Shown here one piece after another: positions 1 to 11,200 of a DNA stretch of 64,000 bases (position 1 is the first letter of the stretch; every line of letters starts with the position of its first letter). Under the pieces are notes generated by a model. The model did not search any database, was not told the DNA's origin, and saw only the letters and a list, made by a program, of their open reading frames with translations. Made by a program: the position numbers and the translations under genes. The DNA is from Fragum whitleyi (taxonomy: Eukaryota > Mollusca > Bivalvia > Cardiida > Cardiidae): contig OX411555.1 of the NCBI GenBank assembly GCA_948146395.1, positions 38,355,565-38,419,564 on the forward strand. The letters are read 5' to 3'.

Positions 1-729
1 TCAAATATCCTGCCATCTGTGGATGGTTTTAAGATTGGCCAACACCCAGATATTTTAAGATTAATAAGGGGTATATTCCATTCCAGGCCCCCACAAAAGC
101 GGCTAATACCGGAATGGGATTTAGAAAAGGTTTTGAAAGCTTTGCAAAAGAAGCCATTTGAACCTTTATATAAGGCAACGCTGAAAATATTGACTTTGAA
201 AACTGTATTTCTTATTGCTATTACTACTTACAGGAGATGTAGTGACCTCCAATCTCTGCATTTAGGAGAAGGCTCTGTAACTGTCCAGAAAGCTGGGATT
301 ACATTTAGAAGACATGGGCTTTCAAAGCAAGACAGACAAGGACATTTTGATTCAAAGATTTTCATCCCAGCATTTTCAGAGAATAAGTATCTGGATCCAA
401 AACGTTCTCTATACTATTATTTGAAACACACAGAAAAATTCAGGAAACAAGGTGATGGTTCAGATCAGACAAGGGTGTTTTTGGGTTTAAATGAACCACA
501 TCAACCGGTAACATCTCAAACTATTTCAAGTTGGATTAGTCAAACAATCAAATTAACTTTGGGAAAGCGTGCCAAAGGGCACAGCACGAGGGCTATAGGT
601 CCTTCTTACGCCTTAATGAAAGGTGCTTCCATTGAGTCAATTTTAACGGCAGCAGATTGGAGTAGGCAATTAACATTTTGTAAATACTATTTGAGGGATA
701 TTCCATGTGAAGTGCTTAAGTCAGCATAA
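1..729 (+). CDS. Tyrosine recombinase of a DIRS/Ngaro/Crypton-type mobile element, 5' partial
   Basis: The frame is open from the window edge to a TAA at 727-729, so the start lies to the left and the GTG at 19 is not a real start. Numbering from that GTG, the visible catalytic set of a tyrosine recombinase is an Arg in TTYRRCSDLQSL (about residue 72), an HSTR motif (188-191), a Trp in AADWSR (214) and a Tyr in FCKYYLRD (223/224). The order R...HxxR...W...Y is that of the family which cuts and joins DNA through a 3'-phosphotyrosine. The high aromatic and lysine content and the lack of introns fit YR retrotransposons (DIRS, Ngaro) or Cryptons, common in molluscs. No RT/RNase H or methylase ORF is visible, so the class cannot be fixed. 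No stop or frameshift is seen in this part, so it could be a recent copy. Confidence 0.75.
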   Translation, partial: SNILPSVDGFKIGQHPDILRLIRGIFHSRPPQKRLIPEWDLEKVLKALQKKPFEPLYKATLKILTLKTVFLIAITTYRRCSDLQSLHLGEGSVTVQKAGITFRRHGLSKQDRQGHFDSKIFIPAFSENKYLDPKRSLYYYLKHTEKFRKQGDGSDQTRVFLGLNEPHQPVTSQTISSWISQTIKLTLGKRAKGHSTRAIGPSYALMKGASIESILTAADWSRQLTFCKYYLRDIPCEVLKSA

Positions 730-1130
730 TTCATTTCGAGAAATGTCAAATAAGACATTTAATTGTGTAAATAATGACTGCATTACTAGAAGATAACACA
801 TTATTATCGAGGGTTTTATTTTTTGAACTAATGTTTGATAGAAACAAGTGTGGGTTAGTCCTTTCGGCGAGTCGCGGTTTGGAAGTTTTTGTGTAAATAC
901 TTTATGATTTCTCATATGATGGAATATGTAGGGACATATTAGATATAGATATATGTACATAGTGGGATATACATGTGGTTACATTCAGTGTTACGATAGA
1001 GAATCTTAAAGATTGAACATCAAGATTATGAAGCACTCTTGTATCTAGAAGATTTATTCCTTGGATATGGAGAGAAAATTGCTCTTCCACCAGTTATACA
1101 GGGTAAGCAAATTTTGTATTGCTTTGAAAA
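730..1130. other. Non-coding region after the recombinase ORF
   Basis: No coding potential. It may hold the 3' terminal region of the recombinase-bearing element, but I could not recognise split direct repeats or an inverted terminus. AT-rich with short palindromic words such as TATATC. Confidence 0.4.
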
Positions 1131-1470
1131 CTATCCTGTATTTGTAATTATAATCAGTAAGTTAATCGAGTGAAATTAAAATTATTTAATTTGTAAATTC
1201 AAGTTTGAATTTTATGAATAAGATTAACTTACTGATTATAATTACAAATTTCCCACCACCACCCCTGCAATTTTCTAGTAGGCTTAAGCCTCAAGAAAAA
1301 CTGAAGACTCATTGAGTCATAGAGACGCTTGATAACGAGGGTTATTTATAGTTAAGCGTCTAGCGAGTCCGAATGTAAACAAAGGATGATAATCCTGTAT
1401 TTGTAATTATAATCAGTAAGTTAATCTTATTCATAAAATTCAAACTTGAATTTACAAATTAAATAATTTT
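1131..1470. repeat. Palindromic element with arms of about 70 bp, abutting the LINE
   Basis: Sequence at about 1180-1249 is the near-perfect reverse complement of about 1399-1468. In addition 1131-1166 is a direct copy of 1392-1427, so the left side is itself a hairpin. The right arm ends exactly where LINE-coding similarity begins (1471), so the element sits at the LINE's 5' truncation point. It is probably a MITE or a foldback inserted in the LINE. Confidence 0.7.
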
Positions 1471-3804
1471 CTACATCAACATGTTCACGAGTTTACAAGA
1501 TTTAGGGACGGACAAAACCAAAGTTGTCTGGACTTGTTATTTACCAATGAAGAGTTTATGATTTACGAGGACTCAATTTTCATTAAGCAACCACTTGGAA
1601 AAAGTGACCATTCAGTAATTAGCTGTAATTTGAATTTGTATGTTGAGAATAATGATGAACAGTTTGTCCGGCAACAGTATTTTAAGGGAGATTATGACCG
1701 TATTAAATCAGAGCTTAACAAGGTTGGATGGGATGACCTTCTAAGTGATAAGGGAGTAAACGAAGCATGGAATTCATTGAAATCGGTTATAGAAGAACTT
1801 TCTTCAAAATACATTCCTGAGAGGAAAATGAAAATGAATGGTAACAAGAGAAATTCACCACTTTGGTTGGACAATTTGACTCGCCGTGCAGTTATTAAGA
1901 AAAGTAAGTGCTGGAAAAAGGGTAAGTATTCTAGATCTCAAAACAATTACACAAAGTATGCAGAAGCCAGGCAAACATGTGCCAACCAGGTTAAAGAAGC
2001 CAAGAGAAGTTATGAGAGAAAAATAGCCTTTGAAGTGAAAAGTAACAACAAGTCCTTCTGGAGATATGTGAATTCTAAAAGAAAAACCAGAGAATCAATA
2101 GGGGTGTTGAATCGATCTGACAACTCAGAAGCAAAATCTGACATTGATAAAGCAGAAGTTTTGAATTCATTTTTTAGCAGTGTGTTTATTAGATCAGATA
2201 TGGACGCTACCGAACAATTACATCATACCAGGAGTGTCAGTCAGGAACTTGATGAGTTTACAGTGTCTACAGAGCATGTTTTAAAAGCACTTAGTTCGCT
2301 TAAACCGGAGAAATCGCCAGGCCCTGATAATATTCACCCAAAGGTTTTATATGAAGCAAGGAATGAGTTGGCCAAACCTCTAGCAATTTTGTTTACTAAA
2401 AGCTTAAACGAAGGATGTATCCCAGATGACTGGCGCAAAGCTATCGTCTCTCCAATATTTAAAAAAGGGAACAAGAAAGATCCATCAAATTATCGTCCAG
2501 TAAGTTTGACATCTGTTGTTTGTAAACTTTGTGAGCGGCTAGTTAGGGAACAACTCATGGATCATATGAACAAGAACAATCTTTTTGCGGATGCACAATA
2601 CGGTTTCAGACCAGGTAGATCATGTGTTGTCCAACTGCTAGAGATACTGGATGATTGGACGGAATCATTAGACAACGGAATACCAATTGATGTTATATAT
2701 CTTGACTTTGCGAAGGCTTTTGACCGAGTGTCTCATGAGCATTTGATATATAAGCTTAGAGAGTTAGGAGTTACTGGAACTGCATTGAAGTGGATCCAAG
2801 ACTTCTTGCGTGGTAGGCAGCAATGTGTACGAGTTAGTTCTTCCTTGTCATCCTGGACTGATGTTGTGAGTGGGGTTCCCCAGGGGAGCGTAATTGGACC
2901 AGTTTTATTCTTATGTTTTATAAATGACTTGCCAGAGATTGTAGACGGCATTGTTAAGGTGTTTGCTGACGATACAAAACTATATTCAAAAGTATCATCC
3001 ATAGAAGACCATGAAAAACTTCAATCAGATCTGGATAATTTGAACGAGTGGAGTAACAAATGGAAACTGGCTTTTAATGCAAAAAAGTGTAAGGTGCTTC
3101 ACATCGGTGCCAAGAACGTCAACTATCGTTACACAATGAAAGAATCTGATGGGAATTATGCTGTCATTGACTCTGTTCAGTGTGAGAAAGATCTTGGGAT
3201 CACCTTCGACCAACATCTAGATTTTGACCAACATATTACAACAATTACAAACAAGGCACAGAGAACACTTGGATTGATACGCAGATCTTTTGAGTGTCTG
3301 GATAAGGATATGTTCCTGCCACTTTACAAGTCTCTAATCAGACCCATCCTAGAATACGGTTCATGTGTATGGTCCCCTTACTAGAAAAGACACATCAAGA
3401 TGATAGAAGACATTCAAAGGAGAGCTACCAAACTAGTGCCAGAAGTAGCCCATTTGACATACGAGGAAAGATTGTTGAAATTAGGATTAGTTAGTTTGGA
3501 GTACAGGAGAGACAGAGCTGATATGGTGCAGATTTACAAATCATTACACAACTTGGACCAATTGAAGTGGGACAATATGTTTTCCTTGGCTCAGGATGAT
3601 CTGAGAGGTCATTATTTAAAGTTCAAAACCAAGAAGTGTCATCTCAACATTAGACTGAATAGTTTTACATTCTGATCGGTTTCTTTTTGGAACAATTTAA
3701 GTGACGAAACCATATCTGCTGATAGTGTCAATCAGTTTAAATCAAGGTTAAACGCTGAGATTTGGAACATTAAGAAATTTAAACCGTCTTGTTATGCACT
3801 CTGA
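1471..3804 (+). pseudogene. CR1/Jockey-like non-LTR retrotransposon ORF2, 5'-truncated with two internal stops
   Basis: One reading frame (codons in register with 1471) encodes the end of an APE-type endonuclease, with CLDLLFTNEEF at about 1528-1560 and the catalytic SDH in LGKSDHSVI at about 1594-1620. A complete reverse transcriptase follows: SPGPDNIHPKVL, NYRPVSLTSVVCKL, AQYGFRPGRSC, YLDFAKAFDRVSH, GVPQGSVIGP and the active-site FADDTKLYS at about 2962-2988. The frame is broken by TAG at 3382-3384 (in CVWSPY-stop-KRHIK) and by TGA at 3673-3675, yet similarity resumes in the same frame after both. The final natural stop is at 3802-3804. It is a dead copy; the 5' part of the endonuclease and any ORF1 are missing. 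Confidence 0.9.
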
Positions 3805-4084
3805 GACGAACAAGGTCACTTTACACATTGGAGAAGTTTACCAAAACAGCATATCAGAGGGGTCACGACAGATTATATCTACTATATTGACCCTACGATC
3901 CAGGTATCCAGGTATCAGCCTATTAGTATACGCCTGGAACACTAGCTCAAAGCTCTACCAACTTAGCTAACCAGGAACCTAGTTGTGAGTCTACATACTG
4001 TAAATCTCTACACTTCCCCCTCTTCAACCAATTAGAGCTTGTCCCATACAGCTCCCAAATGGTATGTTCCAATGTCTGCTGTTT
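3805..4084. other. LINE 3' untranslated remnant and flank
   Basis: Non-coding. Contains a short direct repeat (CCAGGTAT twice at about 3900-3920). The exact LINE end is not defined because no poly-A or microsatellite tail is obvious. Confidence 0.35.
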
Positions 4085-4095
4085 ACTTCCAACAC

Positions 4096-4645
4096 GGCAA
4101 CAGTTCACAGTCAACTCGGCCCGTTAATAACTCGTTCCGTCAACTCGGCCAAGTAGCTTGGCATGTGTATATATTATATAGAAACATGTATAAAGATGCA
4201 ACGGAAATATTTTTTTGTGCCCTTTTTTTTTATTCAAGATCAATATTCACTTGCACATTTTGAATAATGTAATTATTAGGAAAATATTTTTAAGACTTAT
4301 ATCACATTTTACTATTATTTGTGTAAATATGAGATAATGTTATTAAATACTTTATTCACCATTACTTTAATTTATTTCAAATTATGTTTTTCCGAGCTCA
4401 AAAGAAGATGACAAATGAGTATGAATCAGATATAATAAGATATTAGGTTTAACACACTAACTTTGATTCTTCTTTAAGCACACTTTACACCTTGAATAAC
4501 TATCGGATAAGTGTGCCAATACACCTGTTTACTATACACCCTGCTACACTATAATAACCTAAACAGGCTGAGTTGACGGCCGAGATTTACACCGGCCAAG
4601 TTTTACACAGGCCGAGTTTTTAGCAGGCCGAGTTGACAGGACACC
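4096..4645. mobile_element. 550 bp non-autonomous element with 11 bp target-site duplication
   Basis: The 11-mer ACTTCCAACAC occurs at 4085-4095 and again at 4646-4656, immediately outside sequences that share inverted GTCAACTCGGCC near both ends. The ends carry several subterminal repeats of the type ACTCGGCC / GGCCGAGTT (about 4111-4160 on the left, 4566-4638 on the right). The middle is AT-rich and non-coding. Subterminal repeats with a 9-11 bp duplication suggest a MULE-like MITE, but the superfamily is an inference. Confidence 0.7.
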
Positions 4646-4656
4646 ACTTCCAACAC

Positions 4657-5184
4657 CATTAAAGAAGTGTGACCAACATGGGACTCTAATCCACAACCAA
4701 TGGAACACTATCATGGTTTCTTTACAAACTGAGCTAACAGGCTCCTGGTGTGAGCCTGCGAACTAGCATTCACTTCGAAACAGTGAGAAACAATGTTCAA
4801 AAGTGACTGTCTCTCTCCACATTACATTATTGTCCCCTCAGAGAAGATTCACCTTGAGTCTTTGCTTGGCAGATCTGTGGGTAAGGCTGCTGGTAACTCA
4901 GGTCTAGCAGTTGTCATTATCCCACCACTGCCACCAAGTGTAACAAATTAAGGGCATAGACAGACATGATCCATTCAGAGAATAGGATACTCAGCCATTA
5001 ATGGGTCAACTTTGTCTGTATAGATTAGCCATTTAATTATGGGCTGGTCTCTCTAATTTGCATATCCTCCACAACTTACCTCCCATTAAACCATTACAAG
5101 TCTTTCTGCAATATTAATTGTGTTTAATGGAAATTTAATAGATTTTATTATATCATTGTTTGCATATAAATTTGTATTTTACAG
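4657..5184. other. Region upstream of the first recognised TEP1 coding exon
   Basis: No gene seen. Probably holds an upstream non-coding exon or intron and possibly the promoter, but no core promoter element can be supported. The tract before 5185 (TTTGTATTTTACAG) looks like a splice acceptor. Confidence 0.35.
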
Positions 5185-5264
5185 AATGATTTATTGAATT
5201 GACTTGAAGTACAGAAAGCTAGCAATGACAGAATCACTACTGGACAAGTGGGCTGTGAATAAAG
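5185..5264 (+). CDS. TEP1: TEP1 exon 1 (first coding exon), coding from 5225
   Basis: A candidate acceptor (TATTTTACAG) ends at 5184. Its exon has an in-frame TGA at 5195-5197 upstream of ATG 5225, which favours that ATG as the start. It encodes [13 protein letters not shown] and ends at donor GTATAC, leaving one base (G) that joins exon 2 in frame. It is short and low in information, so this is the least certain exon. 5185-5224 would be 5' UTR. Confidence 0.55.
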
Positions 5265-8200
5265 GTATACAACCACAATACTTCACATGTCAAGGGTTAA
5301 GTGCAAGACTGTAGTAAGTGTATATACAATGTGTATAAACTTACTACAGTCTTGCATTTAACCCGCAATGTGTGAAATGCAAAAACACAGAGCAGTCTGA
5401 AGAAAATGCAATAAGAATATTCTATGACTGCCTGAAGAAGGGCAAATTTTAACCCTACCTCTATATATAGACCAAAATTATGAATTTATAGTATTGGTCT
5501 ATATGGTTGTAGGGGTTTAAATTTGGACCCCTATGGCCAAAACCATACAGAGTGTGTAGTGAAGCCACTGGTCAGATGGTGTGGGCACACAGACTGGTCA
5601 GAAGCTTTGCCTAAATATGAATTCGATGGAAATGTCAAGCACTGGCTCACATTTTATGAGGTTTCAACATGGATCATAATGGTCTAGAATATAAGCTGGA
5701 CATAATGCAGTATGTGTTCAATCATATATTCTTTGATTTAAAGTAAGAGATCAATAATAATGGCTTTTTGGCTGACACCTTCAAATATTTACAATTTACA
5801 ATATTTTTTGTCAAAAAAAAAAAAATATGAAAGTTAACCTGAAACAAAAAGCAAATTATGTGTTTGTGACTTAAATTTTGTAACTACAGCTTATTTAAGC
5901 TTAAGTTAAAACATTTTAGTTGCCCATCCTAGAAAAAATGTAATTTATTAAAGGATCCTTGCTGTCCTCATCAGCTGCTCCAGTACAGTCAGATCTCTTG
6001 TCCAGTGGACAGATGAGAAAACGGAAAACAGACCAGGGCTTTACGACAAAATCTGGTGATTGGAAGAAGGTACGGGAGTCTGACAAACCTCAGCTCAGTC
6101 TGAAGTCTTCTCTTCTCTCCTCCAGCAGTCTGGGATCTAATTTACTTGATAACTATGGTGAGTCATTTAAGATTTTTTTTTATGAAAAAAAGAACAATTT
6201 TTTCTCAAGGAAATAATCAAAATGATAACTTGAGGTTTTTACAGATAAAGCCCTGCAGATGGAGGACTGAACACAATAGTGTTGTAAGTATAGTGTAAAT
6301 ATTGTTACTTACAACAGTGTTTCACTGAGCCCTCGATATATATTCATTATGCAAGTCTGAGACTTTGAGTAGCCATGACACTCAAAACTATCTGTTGTGA
6401 GCCCAATTGACCCTCTAGAGCTCGACTTCAGTAAAGAATTGAAGCTTGTCTATTGTAGTTGAGCCCCACAGGTTCTTTCCAATGGCTCAGGGCAAAACGG
6501 TTGTAACTCCCTATAAACATATAGGGAGTTACAACTGTTTTGCACTGAGCCATTGATATGTGTCAAACGCTTTTTATTGCCTTTTACCAGAAAATAGCTC
6601 AAAGTCAATATAAAAGGGGTTGATAGCTAGAAAGAAATAGTAAACACTGAAGGTTGGGACTTATAAGCTTGATACACATCAAGAAAGGAATTATGTGTTC
6701 CCATCAGTTATTTGCTTGAGACCCAATTTTATTGATGTCAGACTGTAACCCTAGTGAACAATATATCACCATGTTCAAAGTTTGTAATAACATCAAAATG
6801 ATGCTCCATTATTGACATAATTTAGGAGACTTTCAGAGCTCCAGATAAGGTGCGTGATTGCGTTATTACGCATTCAAATCTGTGAAAAACGCATTTCAAA
6901 GTCAATTGTGTAAGTCGCCAGACGCACTGGATTTTCAAGTAATGCATTTCTAATAATCGAGGGCGAGTGAAAGTTACCAATTTTGTTTTCATGCATTCAA
7001 ATTGTTTGGTAAACAAAAAAACAAGCTGAAGGTCGCTTTGCTGCGACATGATTTAGATTTTCACTGCAGACGACGTTTTAGCAACGTATCCATTGTAAAC
7101 AGTTTCTCGCAATTTGATTGACTGCCTACTAATGTTTGCAAAAATTATATGGTAACCCACCGGTCATTTTATTACTTTTCAAAATGTATCGACACAATCA
7201 AATTGCTTTTGCAACTATCTTTTTTCGAACTATAATTTGTATGTCTTACTCAGTATGTCATAAAAAGTAAATCATTCGTCGTAAATTATATAAAAGAAAA
7301 AAATCGATCAGTATTTCGAGGAACAAAGCGTGGAGTGGAGTGACTCCAACAGCTGATTGGAATACTTGGTGTTTATCCATACTTTGTACTTGTCCGAAAA
7401 GATGCGGAGATCGCTACAATGCATGTAAAGGCAAAATACATGAACTGAATGGTATTTCACAAGAAGTTACGACACTTTGACGACTTAATGTAAATATCTA
7501 CACGATTTTAAACTGACAGTTCTCTGAATGTTAATAATTTCAACTCCTTATATTACAAAATTGAAGTGCGTCCTCAGGGACTCAGGCCTTCAAATTTTGC
7601 GAGTCCAGACGCAGGTATTCTGTGTCCGTTAAAACCCTGCACTTGAAGTGAAAAAAAGTTTAGGGTCCGCAGTATTTTCTAGACCTACCTGTATTTTTTT
7701 AGGCCTTACGGACAGTGGAGCAATTTTTAAGTTTTTCAAACCAAGTGGGGATGATACCGGAACGTGTAGCGAATAGTTTTATCCGAGGGTTGTTGGATTC
7801 AGTCATTAAAACGGCCGAGCAAAACACACAAAAACATCACAACGATGTGACAAAAAGACCCTCAAATTATGGCAGGCTGAGTTTCCATGGATGATATTAG
7901 AGAACTTTGGGCCAGAAATGAAAATTTTCTCGTTCACTATTTTTGTTGGCTTTCTCCAAAAAGGGATTAGACCTTCTGGGCTAAGAGTGAATCACTCTTT
8001 TGCTGTCAAAAGTAGGGAGTGATCACTCTTTTACCCTAAAAATTATCTGGAGCTCTGAGACTTTGTCAGGAAACATTAAGCTGTTTTGGGGGCATCTGTG
8101 TTTCAAAACACATCTTATATATGCTTAGTTCCAAAAGAAAGTGTGCACTTTTGAATTATGAATATCTCTGAAATTACACAATCTAACATCATGAAACGTC

Positions 8201-11200
8201 GTATGACTATCCCTAAGAGTATGTGCAAACGATATTTGAAACCAAAAATCACGCCATAAGCAAAAATTTTCTGCTGAATTGAGACTTTTGATTTTGCATA
8301 TTTTGCATGTGCATCACGCGTTAGACTAATAATTGGTCTGAAAATGCATTCAGTGGAATTTTTGCGCCTTTCCTGGGCATAAAATCACATCTTCAATACA
8401 ATAATGCATGATAATACAGCGTGGTATAACTACCAATTAATGTCAGACAACAAAAATCGAACCTTGTTAGATTTAGAACCTGTTTAAAATTAAGTGAGCA
8501 TTCATATTCCAATAGAAATCGAGGTCATTTCATTAGGCCTTTATTAGGTTAATCGAGATGTCACAGAACGCCATAGCACAATTCAACGACAGGTTACTGG
8601 CCTAGCAAAGTAGCAATGTCTAACGTTGACGTACACGTAAAGTCTGCATAAAATGAAAACTTTTGTTTGGAAATGGCTTGGAATGGCTTCTAAAACTCTA
8701 TAATGCAATATCAACTCATAGCTTTTTCCAACGAAAAAGTTGTAAGGAGGTCAAATCTCGACAATTTCAGTTCTGCCTACGCGTATGCAGCATGCGCTAC
8801 TTTATCCAAAACTGATTTGACTTTTCATTTCAAAAGGCTTTGACTAAAGTATGCTATCAAATTTACTCCCTTATTTTCTTTCAACATTGTAAAAATCACG
8901 AAAAATGTAAAAAGTAAAAGTGCACACTTTTTTATGGAACTCAGTATATGATTGATGAATTGAATAAATAAATAACTTAAATGTTTAAAGTAAATGTTTT
9001 GTAGTCTTGTCAAACATTAAATTTAAAACTTTTACATTTGTAGGACACGTCAACTTGTATGCTGAGCCAACTTTTACCAAACTAACAGTTACTACAAGGT
9101 CCAAGCTGAGGAGTTCATTGGATGATGGTGAAACAAGGACCAGACCAAGTTTGATCACAACGTCCAAATTAAAGGGCACAGACTCTTTGATGAGTACAGA
9201 ATTAGGAACAGGCACCCAGCTTAAATCACTGACTGGAGGAACCAGTCTATTATCTTCAGGTAACTTAAGTTTATATTATTGATAAATCAGTAAATAAAAA
9301 ATCCCATTTGATGTAGACATAAAGAAATTCTGTCACAATGATGATCACCATTGCCACATTGAGGACCTATGTGACACAAATGTTTCCATGTTTTCAATAT
9401 TTCTGCAAATAATTGACTGATTTGCAATCGCATTCCTTCTTGGCAATTCAGAGCTAATTCATTCCTGTCCAACCACATGTATAGATTAGTGGGGTAAACA
9501 ACACAAATAAAGCTCTGGGCCAAATTATTTCTGACATTGGGAGGGTATTGCTGCCCGCAACATCAGAGTATCTCTCAGAGAGTAGGCTACCAGCTCTTGA
9601 CTGGTTCAAATATCAACTATCAGAATAGCCTAGAATAGGCTATTCTGATATTCGACAGTGAGACCAGTCTACACCCGACCCAAAAGTGGGCGAGAAATAA
9701 GTTGGCCCCATATGTCTCAAAGAAACCCTATGTTGTGGGTACTCAATGGAATTGTCAGGATGAGACAATTCCAATGAGTACCCACAATGTAGGGTTTATA
9801 CAAATATTGTTAAAAAGTTTTTATATAGAAATCCAGAAAACTCCCTCTATCTGTAGCTCTTGTCTGATTGTATTTCAGGGTTGCTATCAGACCCCAGCTT
9901 GGGAACATCATTATTTACAAAGAAACCAGATTCTCTGAGTACATCTCTCCTTGGATCAAGTCTTTCTGGTTCTCTATTGACGAGTGGGACCACATCTAGA
10001 CTGGAAACCTCTTATATCAGCAGTCAACCAACATCTTCATTAGGACCAACCTCCTTGATGGGAGGACAGCCTACTTCGAAATTAGGCCCCTCCTCTTTGC
10101 TTGAAGCACAACCCATAAGTACAGGCCCCTCCTTATTATCAGGAAATTATCCTTCAGGAGGGACCAGCTTGTTTACAGAGTCTTCAAGCCTATTGACTAA
10201 TCCAAGTTTAATGACCAAGAAATCGGGCGATTCAAATCTCAAAACTAAAGAGAAGAAAGTTCAAAAGGGTGCAGCAGGTACTAAAAAGGGTAAAAAGAGG
10301 ACAAGGGGAGACAGATATGCAGCCCCGCCCCCAGAGTATCATTTAGCCAATGAGATTGCAGAAACTGCTGAAATTGTCCTTCCCAAATTTGTTCCTCCAG
10401 AGAAGGATTCATTGCTGACTGGCGTGAGGCTTAATGATGTGAACGGTTTGAAGGTGAGCTTATCTTTTTGAGTATTTGTTCTTCATTAGATGAACATAGA
10501 ACATAGAACATTTTAATGCATAATAAGGCCACCGGCCCATACACATATAAGTACAAACATATCATAGACAAAAATGTGAGGAAGGACAGTTTGTCCCATA
10601 AATTTTACATACAACATACATTATCAAGGTTTATAGGTATACATATTTTTTCTAAGAGATATATCTAAGACAATGCCAAGGTGAATCAAATATTTTTCGC
10701 CGTTTAAATATTGGTGTTAACTGTTTTTTTGTCTCTCAATTTGTTAACAGTATATTTTTTGTAAAATGTTATTTTGAAAATTCAACTCTTGCAAATACTG
10801 TTTCTGGTTGATGAAGTAGTTTTTTTTTTTAATCTCAATTGAGAGTATTGAACAAGGACTTTTATGTTCCTATGTATGAATTAATATACGAAAGATCAAA
10901 ATGTATTCTATTCCTGGCTATTTATGTAGTCTAACCTTACTTTAAATGAATAATACAGATACATTGCTGTATTTCGTAACACTAGTTCGTTTTTAGAAGA
11001 CATAAGTTGAGTAAATGATTGTATATCTGGATTTTTAGTATATCTGTGATTGATATATTTGTCACGTATATCTTTATACAAAGGACATATTAATAAAAAG
11101 TGCAGTTCATCCTCGACTAAGCCATCGCAATAAATACAAAATCTATTTTCCCTTGGTATATTATATTGTCTACCCTTTTCAATCATCAATGAATGAGTTG

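Noticed and set aside
4657..5184. A promoter for TEP1
   Set aside because: Only scattered AT-rich words; nothing that separates a core promoter from the background, and an upstream non-coding exon is likely.
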